Source of the DNA: Polaribacter septentrionalilitoris
GTDB lineage: Bacteria > Bacteroidota > Bacteroidia > Flavobacteriales > Flavobacteriaceae
Assembly (NCBI RefSeq): GCF_009832745.1
Contig: NZ_VRMJ01000014.1
Coordinates: 248,001 to 312,000, forward strand
Length of the DNA stretch: 64,000 nucleotides
Reading direction: 5' to 3'
Below, piece after piece: positions 45,635 through 55,549 of this stretch. Position 1 is the stretch's first letter; the number at the start of each line of letters is the position of its first letter. The position numbers were made by a program, and so were the translations under genes. A model generated the notes under the pieces. The model was not told the DNA's origin, did no database searches, and saw only the letters and a program-made list of their open reading frames with translations.

Positions 45635-45659
45635 GACGAGGTAGTATTTATTTTGTTAC
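45635..45659 (-). promoter_or_regulatory. ECF sigma-dependent autoregulatory promoter
   Basis: On the minus strand, GTAAC (complement of 45655-45659) is followed after 16 bases by CGTC (complement of 45635-45638), the typical -35/-10 pattern of ECF sigma promoters. The -10 lies 69 bases before the sigma gene's start codon. This makes self-activation of the sigma operon likely. Confidence 0.65.
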
Positions 45660-45731
45660 AAGATATCATAAAAAAAATACTTTTTCTGTTTATATTGCGT
45701 TTCAATTAGCATATTTATTTGATTACATAGA

Positions 45732-47174
45732 ATGAAAAATAACATTTATTTGCTTTGTTTTCTAGCAACAATATTCTTTTTTAAAAACTGTACTAAAGTT
45801 AGTGAAATACCTGATGATACTGTGGTTTCCGATTTTGTTTGGAAAGGTTTAAATGCTTATTATTTGTACCAAGATCAAATTGAAGATTTATCAGATAGAA
45901 GGTTCAATTCTGACCAACAATTAAATAATTATCTTAAAACTTTTACTTCACCTTCAAATTTATTTAACAATTTGTTACTTTCTAATGATTTAAAATCTAG
46001 GCTAATAGATGACTATACCACTTTAGAGGAACCAAACATAAGAAGTGAAAAAGGGTTTCAATATAAAGTAATTATAGAACCAGGAACCACAGATAATGTA
46101 CTATGCTCTGTTTTGTATCATTTACCAAATTCAGACGCTAGAATTAAAGGTCTAAATAGAGGTGATTTTTTTAATGCTGTAGATGGCACCCAATTAACTT
46201 TAGCTAATTTTGAAAGCCTACTAGTTAACAATTCTAGTAATCAGTTAACCTTAACTATGGTAAACTTTGATGGTACAACTGTAACCCCAAATGGAAATTT
46301 TATAACAGTTGATAACGAAATTTTATCTTCGCCTCCAATTTTGAAAGAAGAATTAATACCACAAAATGGAGACAATATTGGTTATATCTTGTACAACAAC
46401 GACTTTTCTAAAACTTATTTAAATGATTTAAATAATGTTATTTTAAGATTTAAAAATCAATCAGTTACTAAATTAATTTTAGATTTAAGATACAATATTA
46501 GCGGAGGTGGTTTTACAAGTAATATAGCAAAACTAGGTGCTATGCTAACAGAACAATCAGCAGATGCAGTTTTTATCAAAGAACAGTGGAACACAAAAGC
46601 ACAAACTTGGTTTGAATTGAATCAGCCAGATTCTCTATCAACAAAATTCCCTAAAAACTTAAACTCTTCAACACCTATTAATAGCCTTAACTTAACAGAT
46701 GTTTATATTATTTTAAATGGAGAAAGTTTTTCTGGATCTTCAGCAACCGAATTATTGATTAATAGCTTAACTCCTTACCTTAATGTTCATATTGTAGGTA
46801 ACCAAACTATAGGAAATAATACAGGAGCTATTACCTTATACAATTCTGTAGATTACAATTTTGCTTTAAGAAATAATACACATACCTTTGCTTTACAGCC
46901 AATAGTGTTAACTTTCTTAAATAAAAACGACCAAGATTATGAAAGTGGTTTTTCACCTAGTCTAAACCTTTGTAATAATGAAGATATTTTAGACTTAGGA
47001 GTTTTAGGAAACTCATCAGAACCCATATTAAATCGTATATTAGATTATATATCTAATGGTAGTTTAGGAAACGCTAATTGTAATTCTGACAACTATGATC
47101 ATATTTTTAACTCAATATCAAAAGAACCTGATTTAGGAGTATTTATTGAACAGATTTTACCAAATACATTATAG
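45732..47174 (+). CDS. S41-type C-terminal-processing-peptidase paralogue, lipoprotein, catalytic Lys missing
   Basis: 480 residues: signal with FFFKNCTKV lipobox, PDZ-like region (LNRGDFFNAVDGTQLT) and an S41 protease domain. It aligns with the next gene throughout. The nucleophile serine is kept (SGSSATELLIN against TASASELVIN), but the catalytic lysine 25 residues later is Asn (TIGNNTG against TVGKQVG). It is therefore probably inactive as a protease, perhaps a substrate-binding partner. It lies three bases before the gene of its active paralogue. Confidence 0.82.
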   Translation: MKNNIYLLCFLATIFFFKNCTKVSEIPDDTVVSDFVWKGLNAYYLYQDQIEDLSDRRFNSDQQLNNYLKTFTSPSNLFNNLLLSNDLKSRLIDDYTTLEEPNIRSEKGFQYKVIIEPGTTDNVLCSVLYHLPNSDARIKGLNRGDFFNAVDGTQLTLANFESLLVNNSSNQLTLTMVNFDGTTVTPNGNFITVDNEILSSPPILKEELIPQNGDNIGYILYNNDFSKTYLNDLNNVILRFKNQSVTKLILDLRYNISGGGFTSNIAKLGAMLTEQSADAVFIKEQWNTKAQTWFELNQPDSLSTKFPKNLNSSTPINSLNLTDVYIILNGESFSGSSATELLINSLTPYLNVHIVGNQTIGNNTGAITLYNSVDYNFALRNNTHTFALQPIVLTFLNKNDQDYESGFSPSLNLCNNEDILDLGVLGNSSEPILNRILDYISNGSLGNANCNSDNYDHIFNSISKEPDLGVFIEQILPNTL

Positions 47175-47177
47175 ATT

Positions 47178-48698
47178 ATGAAATATTTTTTTAAGACAAC
47201 AACCCTAGTATTTTTATTAACATTCACTTTTTATTCTTGTAGTTCAAAAGACGAAGTAGAAGAAATTATTCCTGAACCAGAAGAAGAATTTGTTCTCACT
47301 ACAGAGGATGAAATAAATAGATTTATTTGGACCGGTTTAAATACATATTATTTATGGCAAGACAACGTGCCAGATTTGAGTGATACTAAATTTACAAATT
47401 ATAAAGAACTATATCTTAATTTTAGAAAATTTAGTAATCCAGAAACAACATTTGACGCATTGTTATATAAGAAAGGAGAAGTTGATCGTTTTTCTTGGAT
47501 TGTAGACAATTATGTTGAACTAGAAAATTCTTTTCAAGGAATTTCTAAAAGTAATGGAATGGAGTTTGGCTTAGTTCAAAATAGTGATGGTAGTGAAAAT
47601 GTTTTTGGATACGTTAGATATGTTGTTGCAAATTCTAGTGCCTCAGAAAATGGAGTTAAAAGAGGCATGTATTTTAATACTATTAATGGTACAAATATTA
47701 CAATATCTAATTACAGAGATTTGTTATTTGGCGAAAACTCTACCACTTATACCATAGGTTTAGCAAATTACAATAGTGGATTTCCTACAAGCACTGGTAA
47801 CAGCATCACTTTAACAAAAACAGAACTACAAGAAAATCCTGTCGCAGTAACAGAAACATTAAATGAAGGAGGTAAAAAAATAGGTTACTTAATGTACAAT
47901 CAATTCTCGGCAAGTTTTGATGGTCAACTTAACGCTGCTTTTGCAAAATTTAAAGCTGATAATATAGATGAATTAATAGTTGACCTTAGGTATAATGGTG
48001 GTGGTTCTGTTAGATCTGCTATATATTTAGGGAGCATGATTACTGGGCAATTTAATAATCAAGTATATTCAAGACAAAGATGGAACTCAAAAGTAATTGA
48101 ACAATTTGGTGCTGATTATTTTAAAGATAATTTTACCAATAGGATTTCAAATACAGATGGAGATGGAAATGTTATTTTAGATGAAAGTATTAATAGTTTA
48201 AATCTAGACAAAGCTTATTTTATAGTCTCTGGAAATACTGCTTCTGCATCAGAATTAGTAATCAATGCACTAAACGCTTACATTGATGTTAAGATTATTG
48301 GAGTAACCACTGTTGGAAAACAAGTTGGGTCTATTACGCTCTATGACTCTGAGGATTTACAAAGAACAGGGAAAAATTTAAATGCAAAACATGCTTATGC
48401 AATGCAACCTATTGTACTAGAAATTGTTAATAAAAACAATGAAAATGATATTGACGGATATACACCTGGTGTAGATATTCCTGGTGTTCAAATAGCAGAA
48501 GATTATGGTAATTTAGGAGAATTAGGAAAAACCTCTGATCCTTTATTAAATGCTGCTGTTAATTTAATAACTACAGGTTCTAAAGGTAATTTTAACTCTA
48601 AAACCAGTATTCACTCAAAAGAAATTTATAATTCTTCTATAGCTAAACCAATGGGCAATAACATGTATATAGAACTTAAAGACTTAAAATTAAAATAA
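47178..48698 (+). CDS. S41 family peptidase, lipoprotein
   Basis: 506 residues with a lipobox (TFTFYSCSSKDE). CSSKDE right after the cysteine resembles the flavobacterial export signal for surface-exposed lipoproteins. A PDZ-like part (GVKRGMYFNTINGTNIT) precedes the S41 domain with nucleophile Ser in TASASELVINAL and general-base Lys in TTVGKQVG, 25 residues apart as in CtpB. It probably cleaves proteins or peptides at the cell surface. It follows its degenerate paralogue by three bases and its 3' end overlaps the convergent DUF72 gene by nine bases. Confidence 0.9.
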   Translation: MKYFFKTTTLVFLLTFTFYSCSSKDEVEEIIPEPEEEFVLTTEDEINRFIWTGLNTYYLWQDNVPDLSDTKFTNYKELYLNFRKFSNPETTFDALLYKKGEVDRFSWIVDNYVELENSFQGISKSNGMEFGLVQNSDGSENVFGYVRYVVANSSASENGVKRGMYFNTINGTNITISNYRDLLFGENSTTYTIGLANYNSGFPTSTGNSITLTKTELQENPVAVTETLNEGGKKIGYLMYNQFSASFDGQLNAAFAKFKADNIDELIVDLRYNGGGSVRSAIYLGSMITGQFNNQVYSRQRWNSKVIEQFGADYFKDNFTNRISNTDGDGNVILDESINSLNLDKAYFIVSGNTASASELVINALNAYIDVKIIGVTTVGKQVGSITLYDSEDLQRTGKNLNAKHAYAMQPIVLEIVNKNNENDIDGYTPGVDIPGVQIAEDYGNLGELGKTSDPLLNAAVNLITTGSKGNFNSKTSIHSKEIYNSSIAKPMGNNMYIELKDLKLK

Positions 48699-49589
48699 GT
48701 CTATCTGAGTAGTTTGAGAATCACTATGGTTAGGAAGCAATATATCAAGTTTAAATTGAGAGTTTAAATTTTTGATGAAATGGGTTGCTAATAATGGTGA
48801 TTCTTTCTCTAAATTTTGATGAATAAAAAAATGGATGTTTTGCAACCCTGCATCAATCCATTCTGTTAACTTATGATTCCAATCATCCAAACGATCATAA
48901 TCTGTTGGATGATTTGCGCCAACAAATCGTATAAAGGCTTCATTGTTAGTCAAACGCATGTGCATCATATCTCTTCTGCCAGCAGTATCAACCAAGACAT
49001 TGGCAACATTGTTTGCTTCCAGTAATTGGTAAAAATCTTCTGCAATTGCCTTATTAGCAAACCAATCTTTATGTCTCACTTCTACTGCCAAAGGGGTTTC
49101 TTTAGGCCAACTTTCTACAAAGTTTTGTAAAGTACTAAAATTCTTTGGCCCAAAATTAGCATGCATTTGTAAAAAGATAGTTCCTAATTTTTCTTGAAGG
49201 TTGCTAAAGTTATAGAGATAAGAATTTACCACTTCCTCTACTCCATTTAATCGTTTCCAGTGACTAATTTCTTGCCCTAACTTTGGAAAAAATTTAAAAT
49301 TATTTGGAGTTTTATCACGCCATTTTTCAAATTGTTGTGCTGGAAAATTTCTGTAGAAAGTTGCATTTAACTCAATGGAGTTGAATTGTTTAGAATAATA
49401 TTCCAATTCATCCTTAGTACCTCTTGGGTAAAATCCTTTCAAATCTGCTCTATTCCATTTTGCACATCCTACAAAAACACTTGGTTTTTCTGGTTTTTTA
49501 AAATTTCTCAATAAACTTAAAGTATCCTTATGCGTTTCTGGTATTGTAAAGTCTATAATTTCTGGGTGATCTACTTTTCCAAATTTCAT
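48690..49589 (-). CDS. DUF72 domain protein (YecE-like TIM barrel)
   Basis: 299 residues. The DUF72 hallmark is VFVGCAKWNRADLKGFYP followed by YYSKQFNSIELNATFYR, with further VEVRHKDWF and VDTAGRRDMMHMRL, plausible metal or phosphate-binding segments. Function unknown; cytoplasmic. Its start overlaps the patatin gene's stop by one base, so the two form an operon. Confidence 0.9.
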   Translation of the reverse strand: MKFGKVDHPEIIDFTIPETHKDTLSLLRNFKKPEKPSVFVGCAKWNRADLKGFYPRGTKDELEYYSKQFNSIELNATFYRNFPAQQFEKWRDKTPNNFKFFPKLGQEISHWKRLNGVEEVVNSYLYNFSNLQEKLGTIFLQMHANFGPKNFSTLQNFVESWPKETPLAVEVRHKDWFANKAIAEDFYQLLEANNVANVLVDTAGRRDMMHMRLTNNEAFIRFVGANHPTDYDRLDDWNHKLTEWIDAGLQNIHFFIHQNLEKESPLLATHFIKNLNSQFKLDILLPNHSDSQTTQIDLF

Positions 49590-50560
49590 TATTTTACTTT
49601 TAAATCTTCAACATCACTTATGCCTTCATCTATTTCTTTATCTGTAAGAACATCTGGTCTAAACTCACTCATCAATTCATCACGTTGTGATTTTGCGTAT
49701 TTGTAACCAGATTTCCACCATTTTCGCATCAAATTTTGATCAAAAACTAAAGAGTTTGTTGTTAAAACTGTTGGGGTATAATACAAATTTAACTTGATGT
49801 CTTTATTTGTTGCGGCTAGTTTACCAATAGTTATATTGTGCCTTTCTACATGTGTAAGCATAAAATCAAAAACATCAAATAATAACGAAAAAGGATTTTT
49901 TGCAGGTAGTCTATTAAACTGAGTCACTTCTGTTTCTAAAATAATAGCATCAATTTCTGTAGCTCCTCTTAAAATGGCATCACGAATTGGTACTAAAGAA
50001 CCAAAACCTCCATCTGCATATTGTTGGTTATTTTTTTCGAGCAAACTCATAAAAGGCACATAATTACAAGAACCCCATACCCAGTCGCAAAAATCCTCGT
50101 AAGTACATTCATTACTTGATTTGTATTCAATTTGATTTGCAGTTAAATTAGAAACAGTAACCACTACTTCTTTTTCACTTGCTTTAATCTGTTCGTACAT
50201 TTCTTTGGTAATTTTCTTCTTTATAAGACTTCTTAAGTTTTTACTCTCACCAAAGGTTTTTCTACCGTTTAAAAAATTCCAAAATGTATTTAAATGTCGA
50301 ATGCTAACTACTTTTTCACCAGCTACTTTTTTTATTTTAAAAGGATTGTTACTAAAAATAGTTTTCTGATTTACATTGGTATACAAGTCTTTCAATTCAT
50401 CTAGCATCCCTAATGCCAGATGCGAAACCATTAAACTTCCTGTAGATGTTCCTAAAAATAAATCGTATTCTTTACGTTCTTTTTTCATAAGGTATTGCGC
50501 AACTCCACCTGCAAATGCTCCTTTACTTCCTCCTCCCGAAATTACCAATGCTTTTTTCAT
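49589..50560 (-). CDS. Patatin-like phospholipase
   Basis: 323 residues. Patatin motifs: oxyanion loop SGGGSKGAFAGG, nucleophile elbow GTSTG (Ser-Asp dyad) and DGGFG with the catalytic Asp. No signal peptide, so it is cytoplasmic or membrane-associated. It would hydrolyse acyl esters of phospholipids. First gene of a two-gene unit with DUF72; divergent from the lipoprotein gene at 50608. Confidence 0.92.
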   Translation of the reverse strand: MKKALVISGGGSKGAFAGGVAQYLMKKERKEYDLFLGTSTGSLMVSHLALGMLDELKDLYTNVNQKTIFSNNPFKIKKVAGEKVVSIRHLNTFWNFLNGRKTFGESKNLRSLIKKKITKEMYEQIKASEKEVVVTVSNLTANQIEYKSSNECTYEDFCDWVWGSCNYVPFMSLLEKNNQQYADGGFGSLVPIRDAILRGATEIDAIILETEVTQFNRLPAKNPFSLLFDVFDFMLTHVERHNITIGKLAATNKDIKLNLYYTPTVLTTNSLVFDQNLMRKWWKSGYKYAKSQRDELMSEFRPDVLTDKEIDEGISDVEDLKVK

Positions 50561-50607
50561 TATCTACAAAATGATTTGTTTATTTTAGTCCTATAAAAAT
50601 ATCAAAA

Positions 50608-51654
50608 ATGAAGAGAATAATCATATTTATTTTTACTTTACTTTTTTTTATCTCTTGTGATACGGAGTATCAACCAAGAAATATCAAGAGTGTTTCTATC
50701 CAAGAATTTAAACTAGATAGCATAAGCATTAGAGCCATACAAATTGTAAACAAAAATAAAGTGATTTATGCTGGTTCTAATGGAAATATTGGGTATGTAG
50801 ACACAGACGAAAAAAGCAATGCTAATCCAATATCAATACAATATCAAGATTCAATTTTGCCAAACTTTAGAAGTATTGCTTCAAACGGGCAAGCTGTTTT
50901 TGCCTTATCTATTGGTAATCCTGCATTATTGTATAAAGTTTCTGGAGGTAAATCAACTTTAGTTTATAAAGAAGAACATGGAAAGGTGTTTTATGATTCC
51001 ATGAAGTTTTTTGATGATAATCTTCATGGAATTGCAGTTGGTGACCCAACAGAAGATTGTCCTTCTATTATCATTACAGATGATGGTGGTGAAACTTGGA
51101 ACAAAATTTCTTGTGATAATACTCCAAAATTTAAAAATGGTGAAGCTTTTTTTGCAGCAAGTAACACCAATATCAAAACAATAGGAAGTACTGTTTGGAT
51201 TGCTTCTGGAGGTGAAAAAGCTCGTGTTTTAAAATCTGATGATTATGGAAAAACTTGGCAGATTTATGACACTCCAATTATTCAAGGAAATGGACCACAA
51301 GGAATTTATTCTATTGATTTTTTTGATGAAAACACCGGAATTGTTATTGGTGGAGATTATTCAAAACCATTAGAAAATAAAGCGAACAAAGCAGTTACTA
51401 ATGATGGTGGCAAAACATGGAATCTTGTTGCAGACGGATTAGAACCTAATTACAAAAGTTGCATACAATATGTGCCAAAAACTCAAGGAAAAGAAGTCTT
51501 TGCAGTGGGCAAAACAGGAGTTTCTTTCTCTAATGATGGTGGACAAACTTGGCAAAAAGTATCTGAAGATAGTTATTATATCATTCAATTTGTAGATAAA
51601 AAAACAGCTTGGTTGGGTGGAAACAATAAAATAGGAAAACTGGTTTTACAATAA
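50608..51654 (+). CDS. YCF48/BNR-type beta-propeller lipoprotein
   Basis: 348 residues with a lipobox (LLFFISCDTEYQ). Four BNR/Asp-box repeats are visible: DDGGETWNKI, DDYGKTWQIY, NDGGKTWNLV and NDGGQTWQKV, indicating a beta propeller of the YCF48 kind, often misnamed oxidoreductase or photosystem assembly factor. Function in flavobacteria unknown. It is followed with a one-base overlap by another lipoprotein gene and then pepT. Confidence 0.85.
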   Translation: MKRIIIFIFTLLFFISCDTEYQPRNIKSVSIQEFKLDSISIRAIQIVNKNKVIYAGSNGNIGYVDTDEKSNANPISIQYQDSILPNFRSIASNGQAVFALSIGNPALLYKVSGGKSTLVYKEEHGKVFYDSMKFFDDNLHGIAVGDPTEDCPSIIITDDGGETWNKISCDNTPKFKNGEAFFAASNTNIKTIGSTVWIASGGEKARVLKSDDYGKTWQIYDTPIIQGNGPQGIYSIDFFDENTGIVIGGDYSKPLENKANKAVTNDGGKTWNLVADGLEPNYKSCIQYVPKTQGKEVFAVGKTGVSFSNDGGQTWQKVSEDSYYIIQFVDKKTAWLGGNNKIGKLVLQ

Positions 51655-52211
51655 TGATAAAAAAGTATTTTATAATTTGTTTTCTCATTTGTGTTTCTTG
51701 TACAAAACAAATGCAATTCAGTGAAGAATTTCACTGCAAGCCTTCAAGTTTAGAATATTTAGAAACTGTTAAAGATGTTAGAAATGCTTTTTCTATCTCT
51801 ATTCCTAAAAACTGGAACATCAATTTGTATGAAGATGCCTTACAATCGTCAATTTTTACAGCAGACACTACCAAGCAACTTACAGAAACCTTTTTAATTG
51901 ATGTAAGTTACATCAAAAATAACCTTCAATTTGATGACCTATTCAAATTAAAAATTGAACAAGAAAACTTGAATAAAAACCTTATTCAAAAAAAAGCAAA
52001 AGAAGTTACAATTATAGAAAAACCAGCATACTTAGTTATTTCTAAAGGTCAAAAATCATCTTTATTATATCAAAAACTACAGGCTTTTATCAAAATAAAT
52101 CAAAAACATTTTATCTTAGCTAAAGTCGAAATTTATGGAGATTCTTTAGTAGAAAATAGATTATGTCAAGCAATTTCTTTAATCGAAAAAATAAAAATTA
52201 CACAACAATAA
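51654..52211 (+). CDS. Lipoprotein of unknown function
   Basis: 185 residues with a lipobox ([14 protein letters not shown]) and a mainly beta-sheet-like mature part containing [20 protein letters not shown], reminiscent of PsbP-like or DUF1795-type small beta domains, though not recognised with certainty. It is translationally coupled to the propeller gene before it and the pepT gene after it (stop and start codons share one base on both sides). Confidence 0.7.
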   Translation: MIKKYFIICFLICVSCTKQMQFSEEFHCKPSSLEYLETVKDVRNAFSISIPKNWNINLYEDALQSSIFTADTTKQLTETFLIDVSYIKNNLQFDDLFKLKIEQENLNKNLIQKKAKEVTIIEKPAYLVISKGQKSSLLYQKLQAFIKINQKHFILAKVEIYGDSLVENRLCQAISLIEKIKITQQ

Positions 52212-53452
52212 TGATTGACAAACAACATATTACCAACCGATTCTTAAAATATGTAACCATAGATACTGAGTCAGACCCTAACAATCCTGCTTTTCCAAGT
52301 ACAGAAAAACAATGGAATTTGGCAAATGTTTTAGTAGAAGAATTAAAACAAATTGGCATGAAAGAAGTTGATTTAGATGAAAACTGCTACATTATGGCAA
52401 CCTTGCCTAGTAATTTAGATTATAAAGTGCCAACAGTTGGTTTTATTGCACATATCGATACTAGTCCAGATTTTACTGGAAAAAATGTAAAGGCTAAAAT
52501 AATTGAAAATTATCAAGGAAATGATATCATTTTAAATGACGAAGAGGGTATTGTTTTGTCTCCTGATTATTTTGATGATTTATTACAATATAAGGGTCAG
52601 ACTTTAATCACTACAGATGGTACAACACTTTTAGGAGCTGATGATAAAGCCGGAGTTACAGAAATTGTAACAGCTATGGAATATCTTATTAAACATCCTG
52701 AAATTAAACATGGAAAAATAAGAATTTGTTTTACTCCTGATGAAGAAGTTGGCAAAGGTGCACATTTATTTGATGTTGAAAAATTTGGTGCAGAATGGGC
52801 TTATACTATGGATGGTAGCCAAATAGGAGAATTAGAATATGAAAATTTTAACGCGGCAAGTGCTAAAATTACTGTTAAAGGAAAAATTGTACATCCTGGT
52901 TATGCCAAAGGGAAAATGATTAATTCTATGTTGATTGCCAACGAATATATTGCTCTAATTCCATCAGAAGAAACACCAGAAAAAACAGAAGGTTATGAAG
53001 GTTTTTTTCATTTGCATGATATGACAGGAACTGTTGAACAAACCGTTTTGGAATATATTATTAGAGATCATGATTTAGATAAATTTGAAAAACGTAAATA
53101 TTTAATGCAAAAAATTGCTTTCGACTTTAATGAACGTTTTGATAATGAAGTAATTCAGGTTGATATTAAAAATCAATATTTTAATATGAAAGAAAAAATT
53201 ACTCCTGTAATGCATATTGTAGATATTGCAGAGGAAGTAATGAAAGAAAAAGGAATAACACCTATAATTAAAGCAATTCGAGGAGGAACTGATGGTTCTC
53301 AACTTTCTTATAAAGGATTACCTTGTCCTAATATTTTTGCAGGTGGACACAATTTTCATGGACGTTTTGAGTACGTTCCTGTAGAATCTATGATAAAAGC
53401 AACTGAAGTTATTGTAGGTATAGCTGAGAAGGTTTCTAAGAAATATGCATAA
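52211..53452 (+). CDS. pepT: Peptidase T (aminotripeptidase)
   Basis: Cytoplasmic M20B zinc exopeptidase that removes the N-terminal residue from tripeptides. The open frame extends to 52163 but the ATG at 52211 ([20 protein letters not shown]) matches PepT and overlaps the previous stop. Zinc ligands: HIDTSPDF (His, Asp), LLGADDKAG (bridging Asp), [10 protein letters not shown] (Glu), [11 protein letters not shown], and the last His in [10 protein letters not shown]. 413 aa, the usual length. Confidence 0.95.
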   Translation: MIDKQHITNRFLKYVTIDTESDPNNPAFPSTEKQWNLANVLVEELKQIGMKEVDLDENCYIMATLPSNLDYKVPTVGFIAHIDTSPDFTGKNVKAKIIENYQGNDIILNDEEGIVLSPDYFDDLLQYKGQTLITTDGTTLLGADDKAGVTEIVTAMEYLIKHPEIKHGKIRICFTPDEEVGKGAHLFDVEKFGAEWAYTMDGSQIGELEYENFNAASAKITVKGKIVHPGYAKGKMINSMLIANEYIALIPSEETPEKTEGYEGFFHLHDMTGTVEQTVLEYIIRDHDLDKFEKRKYLMQKIAFDFNERFDNEVIQVDIKNQYFNMKEKITPVMHIVDIAEEVMKEKGITPIIKAIRGGTDGSQLSYKGLPCPNIFAGGHNFHGRFEYVPVESMIKATEVIVGIAEKVSKKYA

Positions 53453-53480
53453 AAAAAGTCTCCAGAGATCTGGAGACTTA
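53450..53480 (-). terminator. Terminator between pepT and the acyltransferase gene
   Basis: Perfect inverted repeat AAGTCTCCAG (53456-53465) / CTGGAGACTT (53470-53479). In the minus direction it runs into seven Ts, so it best serves the acyltransferase side; for pepT it may still act, as it lies directly after that stop. Confidence 0.7.
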
Positions 53481-53599
53481 TCTATCATAGCTTATGCTAT
53501 TACAGTAAACTCATTAATAATAAAGCCCCTAATCTCTATTAAGAAATCTTGTTTACATCACAAAATTACAAATTTTTATTTTATTATCACCATATAAAG

Positions 53600-54139
53600 T
53601 TAAAATAATTCAGGATTTTTACCTTTAATATTCTTAAAAAAGTCATAAAACACCTCAAAATCCTTCTCTTTATTGTCCGTAATATAATAAGGATCAGATA
53701 TTTTCACTCTTTTATTTCCAAAATCTAAAGTCGCCATAACTATAGGTACGTTTGCCCCTTTAGCAATATAATAGAACCCTGTTTTCCATTTTTCTACTTT
53801 TTTACGAGTGCCTTCTGGAGATAATCCTAGACGAAACTCTTCTTTTCTATTAAAAATCTGCACAACAGCATCTACCAAATTATTACTTTGAGAACGATCT
53901 ACAGGAGTTCCTCCTAACTTTCGAAAGAAAAACCCGAAAGGTGGTTTAAATAAAGAACCTTTACCAATAAAGTGAACCATTACCCCTAAACTCATGCGTG
54001 TTAAAATAGCTACAGGAAAATCTACCCAACTTGTATGTGGTGCAGCAATAACAACATATTTTTTAGGTGTTGTAGGAAATGAATTTTCGATTTTCCAGCC
54101 TAAAAGTCTGAGTAATATAAATCTTGAAATGTATTTCAT
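53600..54139 (-). CDS. 1-acyl-glycerol-3-phosphate acyltransferase family protein (short form)
   Basis: 179 residues of the PlsC fold. Motif I HxxxxD is seen in APHTSWVDFP, motif III as SPEGTRKK, and a hydrophobic LLGW segment at the N-terminus. Shorter than classical PlsC (about 240 aa), as in the branch with SPEGTR that acylates phospholipids or other lipids in the membrane. It stands alone; exact acceptor unknown. Confidence 0.85.
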   Translation of the reverse strand: MKYISRFILLRLLGWKIENSFPTTPKKYVVIAAPHTSWVDFPVAILTRMSLGVMVHFIGKGSLFKPPFGFFFRKLGGTPVDRSQSNNLVDAVVQIFNRKEEFRLGLSPEGTRKKVEKWKTGFYYIAKGANVPIVMATLDFGNKRVKISDPYYITDNKEKDFEVFYDFFKNIKGKNPELF

Positions 54140-54229
54140 TAAAAAAGTTAATAATTGTTTACAAAATCCATTAAATAAGATTTTCTATTGTATTTTAAAG
54201 TGATAAATTTAAGGACTAAAATTGATATA

Positions 54230-55549
54230 ATGACAGAATTGATTACATACTTAATAATTGCCATTGTTTTTGTGGCTATTGGATTTTATATTGGTAAAAT
54301 CCTCAGTAAGTTAGCATCAGAAAAGGAAAAATCCACTTTAGAAGAACGTGCATCATTATTACAACAATCTAAAGAAATTGTAGATCATAATTTAATTGAA
54401 CTGCAAAAAGAAGTAAAATCAAATCAACAAGAAAAAGAACAATTACTCACTCAAAACACAAGATTAGAATCAGAATTAAAGAATCTACAACTAAAGTTGG
54501 ATGAGAATAAAAACGAAGTTGAAAAACTACAAGAAAAATTCACCAAAGAGTTTGAGAATTTAGCGAACAAAATTTTAGATGAAAAATCGAACAAGTTTAC
54601 AGAACAAAACAAGGAAAACATAAAAAACATTTTAAATCCGCTTCAAGAAAAAATAAAGGTTTTTGAAGATAAAGTAGACAAAACTCATAAAGAAAGTATC
54701 GATTATCACGCAGCTTTGCGTCAGCAAATATTAGGTTTAAAAGAGTTGAATCAGCAAATGAGTAAAGAGACTTTAAACTTAACTAAAGCCTTAAAAGGTG
54801 ATAATAAAATGCAAGGTAATTGGGGCGAATTGGTTTTAGAGCGCGTATTAGAAAAGTCTGGTTTAGAGAAAGATAGAGAGTATTTTGTACAGCAGAGCTT
54901 TACCAATGATGATGGTAAACGCATGCTACCAGATGTAGTGATTCATTTGCCCGATAACAAAAAAATGATTGTCGATTCTAAAGTTTCTTTAGTAGCTTAT
55001 GAGCAATTTGTAAATGCTGAAGATGATCGTAATAAAGAACAATTTTTAAAAGAACACATTACCTCTTTAAAGCGCCATGTTGAACAATTATCAGAAAAAA
55101 AATATGAAGATATTTATAAAATAGAATCACCTGATTTTGTATTGTTGTTTATCCCTATTGAACCTGCTTTTGCTGTGGCTTTGAATGCAGACAACCACTT
55201 ATACAACAAAGCTTTTGAAAAAAATATTGTTATTGTTACTCCTTCTACTCTTCTAGCAACCTTACGTACTATTGATACGATGTGGAATAACGAAAAACAA
55301 CAACGAAATGCTCTAGAAATTGCAAGACAAGCTGGTGCTTTGTATGATAAATTTAATGGTTTATTAGGTGATTTAATTGGAATTGGAAAACGTATAGACG
55401 ATAGTAAAAAAGAATATTCTAACGCAATGAATAAACTTTTTGAAGGTAGAGGAAACCTAATTATAAGTGTAGAAAAGTTAAAGAAAATGGGTGCTAAAGC
55501 AAAAAAAGCTTTACCTGAAAAAATTATTGAAAGAGCTAGTGATAATTAA
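54230..55549 (+). CDS. rmuC: RmuC family DNA recombination protein
   Basis: 439 residues from the ATG at 54230; the upstream frame to 54188 lacks a better start. N-terminal membrane helix (LITYLIIAIVFVAIGFYIG), long coiled coil (about residues 25-130), then the RmuC domain with MQGNWGELVLERVLEKSGLE, DVVIHLPDNKKMIVDSKVSL (a PD-(D/E)XK-like nuclease core) and FIPIEPAFAVAL. RmuC limits DNA rearrangements such as inversions at short repeats. Ends convergent with, and overlapping by four bases, the next gene. Confidence 0.93.
   Translation: MTELITYLIIAIVFVAIGFYIGKILSKLASEKEKSTLEERASLLQQSKEIVDHNLIELQKEVKSNQQEKEQLLTQNTRLESELKNLQLKLDENKNEVEKLQEKFTKEFENLANKILDEKSNKFTEQNKENIKNILNPLQEKIKVFEDKVDKTHKESIDYHAALRQQILGLKELNQQMSKETLNLTKALKGDNKMQGNWGELVLERVLEKSGLEKDREYFVQQSFTNDDGKRMLPDVVIHLPDNKKMIVDSKVSLVAYEQFVNAEDDRNKEQFLKEHITSLKRHVEQLSEKKYEDIYKIESPDFVLLFIPIEPAFAVALNADNHLYNKAFEKNIVIVTPSTLLATLRTIDTMWNNEKQQRNALEIARQAGALYDKFNGLLGDLIGIGKRIDDSKKEYSNAMNKLFEGRGNLIISVEKLKKMGAKAKKALPEKIIERASDN

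Noticed and set aside
45732..47174. Frameshifted pseudogene of the S41 peptidase
   Set aside because: The frame is intact over 480 codons with a proper lipoprotein signal; only the catalytic Lys is changed, so it is better called a degenerate but intact paralogue.
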